Shown here in pieces: positions 7,489-16,998 of a DNA stretch of 64,000 nt. Below the pieces are notes generated by a model that saw only the letters and a list, made by a program, of their open reading frames with translations, was not told the origin of the DNA and searched no databases. Each line of letters opens with the position of its first letter. The first letter of the stretch is position 1. This stretch comes from Alphaproteobacteria bacterium. GTDB lineage: Bacteria; Pseudomonadota; Alphaproteobacteria; Paracaedibacterales; CAIULA01. The position numbers and the translations under genes were made by a program. The stretch lies in NCBI GenBank assembly GCA_947475175.1, contig CANJLN010000003.1:1-64000 (forward strand), written 5' to 3'.

Positions 7489-9927
7489 ATGAAGCGAATT
7501 TCGATTTTAATTGGTTCAGCCTTGATTATCTTGCTTTGGCTGATTTGCTTAGGGTGTATCGCTTTTTGGGCCAGTCATACTATCGTTTGGGGAAGCCTTA
7601 TTGGTGTTGTAGCTCTAAGTGGAATTGGTCTTGTTGCTTTTTTTCAGCTACAGCAAAAATATGCCCGTTTATCTCAGGAAATGGATACAGTCAAAGCAGC
7701 TTTTTCGGCGATCTCTCAAAATTATGAATTAGCGGCTTTTGACGAATATGGCAAAACGCTTTTTACAACGCATCCTCATGCTTACCCTCATAAAAAGGAA
7801 TTTTTGCGCAAATTTATGATGCGTGTAAACCCATCCATGGAATCAGTTGCGTTTAAGGAATGGGTCGAAGATCATCAACCAGGCGAGGCATTGCTCGTCG
7901 GTGGTGGCAATGGTCTTGGGCAACAACAAAGGTGGTGGTTAACACATGTCTTACCTATGGATCCATTGCTATTGGGAGGACGACACTTTCTGTTGGCATC
8001 CATCATCGAAATCACCAGCTATTTGGATGGGTATACTCAACTTAAGAAAAACTACAATCAATTAGAAGCTTTTCTGGATGCGGCCCCTTTTGCCATTTTT
8101 TATGTTAATCACACAGGGCACGTGGTTGGCATGAATACAACTTTTTGCCAGTGGCTTGCCTTGGACAAAGAGCGATCCCTTGGCCAACCCTTAAAAGAAT
8201 TCATTGACGTGGGTGCGAATGGTACGAGCTGGGACGAGGAAGATTCTAAGATTAGAGTCGTCAATGTCAAACCCAACAAACAACCCGCTTTCAAAGCGTT
8301 ATGGTTTCCACCAACCAAAGTAGGAGGACGCATACAGGCGTCGCTTTTATGTCGTTTGGATGCGGAAACCTTAACCGTTCACAATAATGGTGAAGAAGAT
8401 TATCTAAATCAAACCACATTTTCCCATGCGCCCATACCAGCTGTTATGGTTGAAGAAACCGGCAAGATTGTCGCTTTTAACCCAGCGTTTGCCATTATGA
8501 TTAGCGAAGTGGTTGTTATTGATAATCATACGCTCAATATCGGTGATAGTTTCTATGATTTAATTCAAAGTTCTATGCGTCCAGATGTCATCGGTCGTTT
8601 ACAAAAAATTAATGAGAACCAAGGAGCGCCGTTACCTTTTGAAATGCGATTCGAAGGCGGAAAAATTCACACAACTGCTTATGTCAGTCGACTAGAAAGC
8701 CCCCTTAATTTCAATCAACCTGTACCGTTGATGATGCAGTTTATCGATATTTCTGAACCAAAGCGTCTTGAGCAGCAATTTATCCAATCTCAGAAAATGC
8801 AAGCAGTTGGGCAATTGGCCGGTGGTATTGCGCATGACTTTAACAACCTTTTGACAGCGATGATCGGTTTTTGTGATTTGCTTTTGCAACGGTATATGCC
8901 AAATGATCCGTCTTATATGGATGTAGTGCAGATCAAGCAGAATGCAAATCGAGCAGCCAATCTGGTTCGTCAGTTATTGGCCTTTTCACGTCAGCAAAAC
9001 TTGCAACCTAAAGTAATTAACATAACGGATACGCTCGCAGAGCTTTCGGCGTTGCTTCGTCGTCTGATTGGTGCTGGCATTGAATTGCAGATGATTCATG
9101 GGCGCGATTTGTGGCCAGTAAAGGTTGATGCCAGTCAGTTAGAGCAAGTGATTATTAACCTGGCTGTGAACGCACGTGATGCCATGCAACAGGGTGGTAC
9201 GCTTGTGATTCGAACGGGTCATTATCAATGCCACAGATCCCACCGGGTTGGGCATGACATGATGCCTCCTGGCGATTATGTTTTGATTGAAGCGATTGAT
9301 ACAGGGCACGGGATTAGCTCTGAAAACATTGAGCATATTTTTGAGCCATTCTTTTCAACAAAAGAACTGGGGTCAGGTACAGGACTTGGTCTTTCCACTG
9401 TTTATGGAATTGTTAAACAGACAGGTGGTTTTGTCAGTGTTGAAAGCGAAGTGAATAATGGCACTACGTTCAAGATCTTTTTGCCAAAGTATGTTGGGTC
9501 TGAACAAGTTTATACAAATCAAATTGAACATCCCGCAGGCGATTTGACGGGTGTAGAAACTATTTTATTGGTTGAAGACGAAGATGCTGTTCGTTTGTTT
9601 AGCGCCAGAGCTCTTAGAGAAAAAGGGTATCGTGTGCTCGAGGCCAACAGTGGCGAAGCAGCCCTTGAATTGCTGAAAAAAGGGGGAGAAGCTTTCGATC
9701 TTTTGATAACAGACGTTGTTATGCCAAAGATGGATGGACCAACGCTTAGTAAAAGAATCCGTGATATGTTGCCTGATACCAAAACCATTTTTATATCTGG
9801 GTACACCGAAGACACCTTTAGGCAAAACTTGGATGATGATGCGCAGATTCATTTTTTAGCTAAACCTTTCACCTTGAAAGATTTAGCTGCTAAGGTGAAA
9901 GAGGTTTTGAATTTGGGGCGGGAATAA
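7489..9927 (+). CDS. cckA: Hybrid sensor histidine kinase CckA
   Basis: CckA is the alphaproteobacterial kinase/phosphatase that feeds ChpT and CtrA. 812 residues. Two membrane helices lie within about 5-50, then a linker and two PAS-like regions (about 180-260 and 310-420). The DHp domain has the CckA-type H-box LAGGIAHDFNNLL with His449. The ATPase domain has NLAVNARDAM (N box), DTGHGI (G1) and GSGTGLGLSTVYGIV (G2). The C-terminal receiver has phospho-acceptor Asp742 in ITDVVMPKMDG. The neighbouring recA supports the assignment, since cckA lies near recA in many alphaproteobacteria. chpT and ctrA are not in the window. Confidence 0.93.
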   Translation: MKRISILIGSALIILLWLICLGCIAFWASHTIVWGSLIGVVALSGIGLVAFFQLQQKYARLSQEMDTVKAAFSAISQNYELAAFDEYGKTLFTTHPHAYPHKKEFLRKFMMRVNPSMESVAFKEWVEDHQPGEALLVGGGNGLGQQQRWWLTHVLPMDPLLLGGRHFLLASIIEITSYLDGYTQLKKNYNQLEAFLDAAPFAIFYVNHTGHVVGMNTTFCQWLALDKERSLGQPLKEFIDVGANGTSWDEEDSKIRVVNVKPNKQPAFKALWFPPTKVGGRIQASLLCRLDAETLTVHNNGEEDYLNQTTFSHAPIPAVMVEETGKIVAFNPAFAIMISEVVVIDNHTLNIGDSFYDLIQSSMRPDVIGRLQKINENQGAPLPFEMRFEGGKIHTTAYVSRLESPLNFNQPVPLMMQFIDISEPKRLEQQFIQSQKMQAVGQLAGGIAHDFNNLLTAMIGFCDLLLQRYMPNDPSYMDVVQIKQNANRAANLVRQLLAFSRQQNLQPKVINITDTLAELSALLRRLIGAGIELQMIHGRDLWPVKVDASQLEQVIINLAVNARDAMQQGGTLVIRTGHYQCHRSHRVGHDMMPPGDYVLIEAIDTGHGISSENIEHIFEPFFSTKELGSGTGLGLSTVYGIVKQTGGFVSVESEVNNGTTFKIFLPKYVGSEQVYTNQIEHPAGDLTGVETILLVEDEDAVRLFSARALREKGYRVLEANSGEAALELLKKGGEAFDLLITDVVMPKMDGPTLSKRIRDMLPDTKTIFISGYTEDTFRQNLDDDAQIHFLAKPFTLKDLAAKVKEVLNLGRE

Positions 9928-10014
9928 AATAAATATTCCATTCCTCTTTACAAACAAGAAACAATCCACCAAAATTATGCATATAAATGCCATTTAAAAG
10001 ATATGAAAGTTAGT

Positions 10015-10050
10015 TTGTTGAATGCGCAAGCATTTGTTATAGTGAACAAA
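10015..10050 (+). promoter_or_regulatory. recA promoter with overlapping palindrome
   Basis: TTGTTG (10015-10020), a 17-base spacer and TATAGT (10038-10043) form a plausible promoter. An inverted repeat TTTGTT-ATAGTG-AACAAA (10033-10050) covers the -10 box and is a good position for a repressor. It is not the standard alphaproteobacterial LexA site GTTC-N7-GTTC. Confidence 0.45.
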
Positions 10051-10079
10051 CTTTATAAACACCAAAGGAATAAATAAAG

Positions 10080-11135
10080 ATGAGTAATCCAGATCGCGGC
10101 GATAAAACAAAAGCATTAGATGCAGCCTTGGCACAAATAGAGAGAGCCTTTGGCAAGGGCTCGGTTATGAAATTGGGTTCAAAAGATATTGCTGTTGACG
10201 CTGAAGTTATTTCGACAGGATCTCTTGGGCTCGATATTGCGCTTGGAATTGGCGGTTTGCCAAAGGGTCGTGTTATTGAAATCTATGGTCCAGAATCTTC
10301 TGGTAAAACAACCTTGGCTCTTCATGTTGTGGCAGAAGCCCAAAAACTGGGTGGAACTTGTGCCTTCGTTGATGCGGAGCATGCATTGGATCCAAGCTAT
10401 GCTAGGAAACTCGGGGTTAGTTTGGATGAGCTTTTGATCTCTCAACCTGATACCGGAGAGCAAGCGTTAGAAATTGCCGATACACTTGTACGCAGTGGAG
10501 CCATTGACGTGTTGGTTGTTGATAGCGTCGCCGCTCTTGTACCAAAGGCTGAACTTGAGGGTGATATGGGTGATTCTCATATGGGCCTTCAAGCGCGTTT
10601 GATGAGTCAAGCTCTTCGCAAATTAACGGGTTCGATTTCGAAATCAGGGTGTATGGTCATTTTCATTAACCAAATCCGTCAAAAGATTGGCGTGATGTTT
10701 GGGAATCCTGAGACCACAACCGGTGGTAATGCATTGAAATTTTATGCCTCTGTTCGTCTTGATATTCGTCGTGTTGGCGCACTTAAAGACAAGGACCAAG
10801 TCATTGGCAACCAAACCCGCGTAAAAGTCGTTAAAAATAAAATGGCTCCACCTTTCAAGGTTGTTGATTTTGATATTATGTATGGCGAGGGTATTTCAAA
10901 GACGGGTGAGCTTATTGACCTTGGCGTTAAAGCAGAGGTGATTGAAAAAGCTGGATCTTGGTATTCTTACGGAACGCAACGCATTGGTCAGGGACGTGAA
11001 GCAACGAGAACGTTTTTAAAAGAAAATCCAGAAATTGCAGTACAAATCGAACGGGCTGTTCGTGATAATGCTGGCCTTGTCGCAGATAGCATGATCGGCG
11101 GCGGTGGAGATGGCGCTTTGGCGGATGTAGCTTAG
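10080..11135 (+). CDS. recA: Recombinase A
   Basis: RecA forms nucleoprotein filaments on single-stranded DNA, catalyses strand exchange and stimulates SOS and repair cleavage events. The 351-residue protein has Walker [10 protein letters not shown] at 70-78, the catalytic Glu in VDAEHALDP, and Walker [11 protein letters not shown]. Loop L2 is around [25 protein letters not shown] ribosome site AAAGGA lies upstream. It is transcribed alone, after cckA and before a strong bidirectional terminator. Confidence 0.98.
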   Translation: MSNPDRGDKTKALDAALAQIERAFGKGSVMKLGSKDIAVDAEVISTGSLGLDIALGIGGLPKGRVIEIYGPESSGKTTLALHVVAEAQKLGGTCAFVDAEHALDPSYARKLGVSLDELLISQPDTGEQALEIADTLVRSGAIDVLVVDSVAALVPKAELEGDMGDSHMGLQARLMSQALRKLTGSISKSGCMVIFINQIRQKIGVMFGNPETTTGGNALKFYASVRLDIRRVGALKDKDQVIGNQTRVKVVKNKMAPPFKVVDFDIMYGEGISKTGELIDLGVKAEVIEKAGSWYSYGTQRIGQGREATRTFLKENPEIAVQIERAVRDNAGLVADSMIGGGGDGALADVA

Positions 11136-11141
11136 AAACTT

Positions 11142-11171
11142 AAAAAGGGCGGCTATTGAGACGCCCTTTTT
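11142..11171. terminator. Bidirectional terminator between recA and folE
   Basis: AAAAAGGGCG (11142-11151) pairs with CGCCCTTTTT (11162-11171) across a 10-base loop. The stem ends in a T-run on both strands, suiting the convergent recA (plus) and folE (minus) genes. Confidence 0.85.
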
Positions 11172-11754
11172 ACCCACTCAAACCATTTTTGCTTTGAATC
11201 ATACCCAACACTTCCCGTCTTAAGTCATCATCCGTTTTTAAGACACCTGTCGTATGGCTGGTGATCATGCTGGATCCAGGCTTGTAAATGCCGCGCGTTG
11301 ACATACAGTGGTGAGTCGCTTCTATTAAAACGATAACGCCCAAGGGTTGTAAAATTTGATCAATGGTATGGGCAATCTCTGCTGTCATTTTTTCTTGGAT
11401 CTGCAAACGTTTAGAGAAAATTTCAACCACTCTGGCAAGTTTGCTAATGCCAACGACTCTTTTATTAGGCAGATAAGCAACATGCGCAACCCCAATGATG
11501 GGTGCTAAATGATGTTCGCAATGAGATTCAAAACGAATATCACGCAAAAGAATAACCTCATCGTACCCGGCAACTTCTTCGAATGTTTTTTGAAGATAAA
11601 CTGTTGGGTCTGTTTTATATCCACTAAAATATTCTTCAAAGGCCTCTACAACACGACCAGGTGTTTCTTTAAGACCCTCTCTGTCTGGATTGTCGCCTGC
11701 CCAGGCAATTAAAGTGCGAACAGCTTTTTCTGCCTCATCTTTTGTTGGACGCAT
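11170..11754 (-). CDS. folE: GTP cyclohydrolase I
   Basis: FolE converts GTP to dihydroneopterin triphosphate, the first step of tetrahydrofolate (and tetrahydropterin) synthesis. It has the FolE signature [23 protein letters not shown], and the zinc and catalytic residues sit in CEHH and in [11 protein letters not shown]. An upstream in-frame ATG at 11778 lies inside a palindromic repeat. The ATG at 11754 (MRPTKDEAE) is preferred, though the longer form cannot be excluded. In this window the product could also supply a pterin for PhhA at 25557-26366. Confidence 0.95.
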   Translation of the reverse strand: MRPTKDEAEKAVRTLIAWAGDNPDREGLKETPGRVVEAFEEYFSGYKTDPTVYLQKTFEEVAGYDEVILLRDIRFESHCEHHLAPIIGVAHVAYLPNKRVVGISKLARVVEIFSKRLQIQEKMTAEIAHTIDQILQPLGVIVLIEATHHCMSTRGIYKPGSSMITSHTTGVLKTDDDLRREVLGMIQSKNGLSG

Positions 11755-11772
11755 ATATTTCTTTCTTCTTGT

Positions 11773-11831
11773 TGTCATCCTCGGACTCGTTCCGAGGATC
11801 TAAGATTCTCGCAATAAATGCGAGAATGACA
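11773..11831. repeat. Palindromic repeat, type A, full-length form
   Basis: The 59-bp unit begins TGTCATCCTCGG and ends GAGAATGACA. The left arm is the palindrome CCTCGGACTCGTTCCGAGG and the right arm is TTCTCGC-AATAAAT-GCGAGAA. It lies between apaG and folE, and its left end carries an ATG in frame with folE. Full-length relatives are at 38221-38273 and 38351-38403. Confidence 0.8.
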
Positions 11832-12239
11832 TTAGTTAACTAGCATGAACTCATGCGGGCTGTCTAAGGAAAAGGCCGGGACATCAACCTGGAAACGATC
11901 CCCATTTTCCTTTTCCATAACATAGAATCCCATCATGATTCCTGAAGATGTTGATAAAGGTGTGCCGCTTGTGTACTCAAAAATATCCCCAGGTAACAAC
12001 TGAGGCTCTTCACCAACGACACCATCACCCCATACTTCTTGGGTTCTTCCCAAAGCATCCGTAATTTTCCAATAGCGATTCCTGAGATGACATCTTTCAA
12101 TTCCTAAATTTTCGATACGAACGTGATAAGCCCAAATAAATTGGCTGCTTTCTGGTGCTGATTGACTTTCTAAATAAACTGGAAACACCGTCACTTTAAC
12201 GGTGTCTGTTGTTTGTGTGTATGAAAGAAGCTGTTGCAT
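11832..12239 (-). CDS. apaG: ApaG domain protein
   Basis: A 135-residue single-domain protein (DUF525/ApaG fold, an Ig-like beta sandwich). Conserved features seen are YHVRIENLG, RYWKITDALGRTQEVWGDGVVGEEPQLLPGDIFEYTSGTPL and GIMMGFYVME. The family was linked genetically to Co2+/Mg2+ handling and ApaH regulation in enterobacteria; the molecular role is unsettled. It precedes folE on the same strand with the type A repeat in between. Confidence 0.92.
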   Translation of the reverse strand: MQQLLSYTQTTDTVKVTVFPVYLESQSAPESSQFIWAYHVRIENLGIERCHLRNRYWKITDALGRTQEVWGDGVVGEEPQLLPGDIFEYTSGTPLSTSSGIMMGFYVMEKENGDRFQVDVPAFSLDSPHEFMLVN

Positions 12240-12365
12240 GATTCACCCTAAATCCTTTGAAAAAACTTTTTTATACTGAAAATCTACAACTGTTGCTATA
12301 TTACGGATATTATATCAATTTTTTCACGCTTGTGGCAAAAACATAAAGTCTGGGGTTTCTAAATA

Positions 12366-13085
12366 ATGACTGATAAATTTGACGAATTTTTGGAAGAAGT
12401 TGAAAGCGACATTCGCCAAGAAAAATTCCAGAAATTATGGGAAGAATACGGAAAGACGGCTGTTGCAGCCGTGATTGGCGTTTTTGTTTTAACAGGCGGA
12501 TACATGGCTTGGCAAAATCATCAACACAAACAGCATCAGCTTTATTCAGAGCAATTTATTGGGGCTGAAGATTTGATCTCACAAGGAAAAATTGTTGAGG
12601 CAATGGGAGTGATGCAGTCTTTGTCACAAGTATCTCACAAAAGCTATGCGATTTTGGCAAGATTCGCCCAAGCTTCTTTGTATGCCCAAGAAGGAACGAA
12701 TGAGAATTTCACAGCATCAAAAGAAATTTATGAATCCATAGCCAAAGATTCAAAAGTTGATAAAAGTTTGCGAGATTTAGCGACTTTCTTTTTGGTGAAT
12801 ATGAAAGTTGATGAAACAACAGATTTTGGGGATCAAAAAACGTTGAATGAGTTTTTAAGCGATCTTGAACCCTTGGTGCACCCAGATAATCCTTGGCATA
12901 ACTTGGCGAATGAGCTAAAAGGTTTCATCTTGTTTAAACAAAATGATCTGGTGAATGCATCTGAGGTTTTTGTAGCCTTAGCGCAAGATCCAAAAACACC
13001 TGACAATATGCGTATGAGAGCCCAGTTAATGTCACAAACCATTGCCGGTCAAATGCAAATGCCTAAACCGGAAAAGAAAGCTTAA
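12366..13085 (+). CDS. YfgM-like tetratricopeptide membrane protein
   Basis: 239 residues. An acidic cytoplasmic N-terminus is followed by one membrane helix (about 31-49, TAVAAVIGVFVLTGGYMAW) and a periplasmic helical-repeat domain. This is the YfgM/TPR_21 layout; YfgM is an inner-membrane ancillary factor at the Sec translocon working with periplasmic chaperones. The order yfgM-bamB-der that follows is widely conserved and supports the call. Its stop is six bases before bamB. Confidence 0.85.
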   Translation: MTDKFDEFLEEVESDIRQEKFQKLWEEYGKTAVAAVIGVFVLTGGYMAWQNHQHKQHQLYSEQFIGAEDLISQGKIVEAMGVMQSLSQVSHKSYAILARFAQASLYAQEGTNENFTASKEIYESIAKDSKVDKSLRDLATFFLVNMKVDETTDFGDQKTLNEFLSDLEPLVHPDNPWHNLANELKGFILFKQNDLVNASEVFVALAQDPKTPDNMRMRAQLMSQTIAGQMQMPKPEKKA

Positions 13086-13091
13086 AATCAG

Positions 13092-14396
13092 ATGAAAAAT
13101 ATGTTCCGCGGCACTCTCTTTCTTATGGGTTGTGTCTTTTTATTAACAGCGTGTGATAAAGACAAGATCCCTTTAACGGGCACGAGAGAGTCTTTTATTG
13201 TTTTGGATCAGTCATTACAACCTGACCCTTCCATCATCCACGAACCTGTCACTGTGGCTTCGAGTGTGCCTAATCGAGATTGGGCGCAAGTTGGAGGAAA
13301 CACAACTCATGCCTTGCCTCCTGTTGAATTATCTGCAAAACCTGAAAAAGTTTGGCAAGTGAATATGGGGTCTGGTTCTTATGAAGGTCAAAGATTAATT
13401 TCAAGCGTTATTGTGTATGACGGAACACTCTATGGAATGGACGCAATGGGTGATGTTTATGCCATTAATGCGATCACGGGTGAGATTCGTTGGAAACAAA
13501 AAACAACACAAGAGGATGAAAGCGGAGATCCTTTAGGAGGAGGTGTTGCTTTTGATAATGGTGTTCTATATGCAACAACTTCCTTTGGTGACATTTTAAG
13601 TTTGAATCCAAAAGATGGGGCTATTCTTTGGCGTGCCAATGTGATGTCGCCTGTTCGTTCAGCGCCAACAGTTAAAGATGGACGTGTGTTCGTTGTGACA
13701 ATTAACAATGAAACTCATGCTTTTGATGCTAAGGCTGGGACACCTATTTGGATGCATGCAGGCATTATTGAACAAGCAGCCTTGCTTGGGACAGCCAATC
13801 CTGCGGTTATTGATAACGTTGTGATTGTTGCTTATTCATCAGGTGAGATCTGTGCTTTGCAAGCTGAAAACGGACATGAATTGTGGGTGGAAATGTTAAC
13901 CTCAGCTGTGCGTATCGACACCGTTACAAGTATTCCACACATTCGCGCCCGTCCCATTGTTGATCGCAATCAAGTCATTGCTATTAGTCATGGTGGACGT
14001 ATGACTGCGATTGATTTAAAAACGGGTATTCGACAATGGCAAAAAGAAGTTGGTGGCGTTAGAACTCCAGCTGTTTCTGGAGATTGGATGTTTCTGTTGA
14101 CCGGACAAGGTGATGTTCTTTGCTTGCAACGCACAACTGGAAAAGTACGTTGGGCGGCTGCTTTGCCTAAGTTATCACCAGATGATAAAAAACCAATTTT
14201 CTGGGCAGGACCTGTTATAGCTGGAGCAGAATTGGTCTTTAGTGGATCAAATGGTCAAGTGCAGTTCTTAAGTGTTGCTGATGGCAAAATGACGAAAGCG
14301 CTTACTTTTGATGGTGAAAGTTTATTGTCACCTGTTATTGCGGATAAGACATTATATATCTTGAACGATCAGGCCGAATTATATGCGTGGAAGTGA
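13092..14396 (+). CDS. bamB: Outer-membrane assembly lipoprotein BamB-like (PQQ-type propeller)
   Basis: 434 residues. A lipoprotein signal peptide ends in LLTAC with the lipidated Cys21. The rest is a beta propeller with repeated GxxxWxxxxG-type blades (for example AINAITGEIRWKQKT, SLNPKDGAILWRAN, CLQRTTGKVRWAA). BamB is a scaffold lipoprotein of the BAM complex, whose core BamA is encoded at 18129-20387. It overlaps the der start by 14 bases, so the two are probably translated from one mRNA. Confidence 0.9.
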   Translation: MKNMFRGTLFLMGCVFLLTACDKDKIPLTGTRESFIVLDQSLQPDPSIIHEPVTVASSVPNRDWAQVGGNTTHALPPVELSAKPEKVWQVNMGSGSYEGQRLISSVIVYDGTLYGMDAMGDVYAINAITGEIRWKQKTTQEDESGDPLGGGVAFDNGVLYATTSFGDILSLNPKDGAILWRANVMSPVRSAPTVKDGRVFVVTINNETHAFDAKAGTPIWMHAGIIEQAALLGTANPAVIDNVVIVAYSSGEICALQAENGHELWVEMLTSAVRIDTVTSIPHIRARPIVDRNQVIAISHGGRMTAIDLKTGIRQWQKEVGGVRTPAVSGDWMFLLTGQGDVLCLQRTTGKVRWAAALPKLSPDDKKPIFWAGPVIAGAELVFSGSNGQVQFLSVADGKMTKALTFDGESLLSPVIADKTLYILNDQAELYAWK

Positions 14397-15756
14397 TTAT
14401 GATTTACCTTTAGTGGCGCTCGTTGGGCGCCCTAATGTTGGTAAATCAACTCTTTTTAACCGACTGGTCGGTAAGCGTTTGGCTTTGGTACACAATCAAC
14501 CGGGAGTAACGCGCGACCGCCGTGAGGCGCTTGCTGACTTTATGGGGCTTCGATTCCGGGTCATTGATACGCCAGGTTTAATAGATCCTGATTCGAAAGA
14601 ATTATCTACGGAACTTTCTCAAGGCATGCGAAGACAAACGATGGCTGCAATCGAACAATCAAATGTAGTTGTCTTTGTGGTTGATGGAATTGTCGGATGC
14701 ACTCCTTATGACCGTGAACTTGCAAATCTTATTAGACAGTCCAATAAACCAATTATTCTTTTGGTGAATAAAACAGAAGGAAAACACGGCGTTCAGGGCA
14801 TGTCCGATGCGGTTGTCTTAGGCTTAGGTGATCCTATCGCCGTTTCAGCTGAGCATGGTTTGGGAATGTCCGATTTAGAAGAGGTTCTTAGGCCTTTTGT
14901 TAAAGAAGCAGAGGAAGATGAAGAAGATACTTCTGTAAAGCCACTTCGTCTTGCCATTATGGGCCGACCCAATGTTGGAAAATCAACGTTAGTGAATGCA
15001 TTGTTGGGTGAGGAACGTCAATTAACAGCTGATATTCCGGGCGTGACGCGAGATGCAATTACGTTGCCTTGGCAATATGAAGGACGTTCAATAGAGTTGG
15101 TTGATACAGCGGGTATTCGAAGACGAAGCCGTGTAGACGAAGATGTTGAAAAGCTAGCCATTATGGATGCAGAGCGAACCTTGTGCTATGCCGAGGTGGT
15201 TATATTGGTGATTGATGGTTCTATCCCTGCAGATGAATTGATTGAAAAACAAGATTTGACCTTAGCGGCTCAGGTGATTGAAGAAGGCAGAGCTTTGATT
15301 CTTGCTGTGAATAAATGGGATATGGTCAGAGATAAAGACAAACTCTTAACGCATTTACGTGAACAACTTGATGTCCATTTTGCTCAGGCCAAGGGAATTG
15401 CTTGTGTGCCTATTTCAGCTTTAAATAATAAAAATGTTCCAGAATTGATGAAAGCTGTTTTAGAGGTGGAGCAAAGTTGGAATCGCCGACTGCCAACAGC
15501 TGAGTTGAATCGATGGCTGCAATTTAAAGTGGATGCGCATCCAGCGCCAATGGTTTCAGGCCATCGCATTCGCCCCAAATACATGACACAAATCAAAACA
15601 CGACCACCGACTTTTGTTGTTTTTTCCAACAAGGCCGGTGATGTGCCTGATTCCTATAAACGCTATTTAATTAATGCTCTGCGCGTTGATTTTAAAATGC
15701 CAGGCATTCCAATTCGTTTAAGCTTTAAGGGCACTAAGAATCCTTACGCAAATTAG
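14383..15756 (+). CDS. der: Ribosome biogenesis GTPase Der (EngA)
   Basis: Der is a tandem GTPase needed for 50S subunit assembly. 457 residues. G domain 1 has GRPNVGKSTL (from about residue 16), DTPG and NKTEG. G domain 2 has GRPNVGKSTL (near 195), DTAGIRRR and NKWD. A KH-like C-terminal domain ends in FKGTKNPYAN. An acidic linker EAEEDEEDTS joins the G domains. The start overlaps the bamB end, and the next in-frame start would be a GTG inside the first strand. Confidence 0.97.
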   Translation: MRGSDYDLPLVALVGRPNVGKSTLFNRLVGKRLALVHNQPGVTRDRREALADFMGLRFRVIDTPGLIDPDSKELSTELSQGMRRQTMAAIEQSNVVVFVVDGIVGCTPYDRELANLIRQSNKPIILLVNKTEGKHGVQGMSDAVVLGLGDPIAVSAEHGLGMSDLEEVLRPFVKEAEEDEEDTSVKPLRLAIMGRPNVGKSTLVNALLGEERQLTADIPGVTRDAITLPWQYEGRSIELVDTAGIRRRSRVDEDVEKLAIMDAERTLCYAEVVILVIDGSIPADELIEKQDLTLAAQVIEEGRALILAVNKWDMVRDKDKLLTHLREQLDVHFAQAKGIACVPISALNNKNVPELMKAVLEVEQSWNRRLPTAELNRWLQFKVDAHPAPMVSGHRIRPKYMTQIKTRPPTFVVFSNKAGDVPDSYKRYLINALRVDFKMPGIPIRLSFKGTKNPYAN

Positions 15757-15898
15757 CTGCTGCGTTTGGGTTGTGTTCGGATCTTTGTGTGGGAATAACA
15801 GGCTTGTTTCGTGGTGTATGATGATGTTCAAGAAAATCACCAGGGGTGGAACCACGAGCATAGCCTAGATCATCTTTTGTGCGATCGTCAAAATAAAT
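15734..15898 (-). pseudogene. Possible coding remnant without a start codon
   Basis: On the minus strand a 55-codon frame runs between a TAA at 15899-15901 and a TAG at 15734-15736. It reads as a protein-like, charged peptide (FDDRTKDDLGYARGSTPGDF and onward) but has no ATG, GTG or TTG, and it overlaps the end of der. It could be the tail of a decayed gene or chance. Confidence 0.2.
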
Positions 15899-15919
15899 TT
15901 AAGGCTGTTTTTGCAGACC

Positions 15920-16795
15920 TTATTCTTCTTCAGCTACTGCTAATTTCGAAATAACAAACCACTTCCATGTAACGGCGCTACAGCCGTCGCCTTTTTGAAC
16001 TTCTGGAAGGAGTGGGTTATCTGATGTCCATTCTCCATCTAGTGATGTCCAGCTTTCCGCGTGTATCTGCGTTGCCGGAATCCCCAAAGTTCTTGCCAGG
16101 TTTGCGGCATCTAAATAAGGGAGGCGTTCTTCTATTGGAACAAACAAATGTCCTCCTGATTTCAAGCAAGAAAAAGCACTTTGAATTCCTTGTTCCAACA
16201 CTGAGTGTTGCGCGTCTTCAACAGCTCGCAAACAAGAGTGGCATTTGTCGTGTATAGGGGTTGTTTTTTCAGGATAGGTTGCTCGAATATAGTCTTCATA
16301 TTGGTAAGGGTATTCAAAACTTTCTTTCGTTCTATCTCCTGTGATACTCATGATTTCTGCATATCTCCCTCTCAATAACGTACCAATTTCTCCGGTATCA
16401 CCTATATAATTTAGAACGCCGAAATCAAACAGGACACGGCTAAATTTTCCTGCAAAAGTTGCCTCTAAATCAGAAGTTGGGGGCCATTTTGAGACGATAG
16501 AGTCAGGGCTTTGTGGGCTATTATGATGTTGTGGTATAGGATCAAGGAAAAACCACCCTGAAACATTCTGCAGCAAAGGATCAGTGACTTTACCTGCAAC
16601 GACTCCCTGAGCATTTCCTCTTCCAATAACGAGAGCTGGCATGGCTGCAGTATCAATGCTTTCGGCAGTTTGAGGATGAAGAAAAACGGTGGTAGCCTTG
16701 ACATAATCATCAGGCATGAAATGTTTTGGTTCTTCAGCTCCTTGCGCAATCGTTATCAATACGTAAAAACTGCATAATCTGAAAAAATTAAGCAT
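15920..16795 (-). CDS. Exported protein, possibly methyltransferase-like
   Basis: 291 residues, unrecognised as a named family. A short signal peptide (about 1-19, ending ITIAQG) precedes the mature part. In the middle, FSRVLFDFGVLNYIGDTGE and AFSCLKSGGHLFVPIEERLP resemble strand/helix elements of class I methyltransferase-like folds, but a clear SAM-binding GxGxG loop is not visible. Two cysteines lie in HDKCHSCLRAVEDAQ and another in GDGCSAVTW. It stands alone between der and rseP on the opposite strand. An effector or periplasmic enzyme is possible; the function is unknown. Confidence 0.7.
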   Translation of the reverse strand: MLNFFRLCSFYVLITIAQGAEEPKHFMPDDYVKATTVFLHPQTAESIDTAAMPALVIGRGNAQGVVAGKVTDPLLQNVSGWFFLDPIPQHHNSPQSPDSIVSKWPPTSDLEATFAGKFSRVLFDFGVLNYIGDTGEIGTLLRGRYAEIMSITGDRTKESFEYPYQYEDYIRATYPEKTTPIHDKCHSCLRAVEDAQHSVLEQGIQSAFSCLKSGGHLFVPIEERLPYLDAANLARTLGIPATQIHAESWTSLDGEWTSDNPLLPEVQKGDGCSAVTWKWFVISKLAVAEEE

Positions 16796-16998
16796 AAGTA
16801 TACTCCCACAGAAATTTGGAATTGAACGGTCATCTGTAGAAGTTTATTGGGTTGATGCTTAACGAAAGATTAATCGCTCCATTCAAGTTTGAAATGCGAT
16901 GAAGTTCCCCACAAAATTTTTCATACCTTATGGTGTTTCTTTCTGGAAAATGCTAACGTGTCAGGTAATTGTATCTGGACATATAGGATCGGCTGTTC

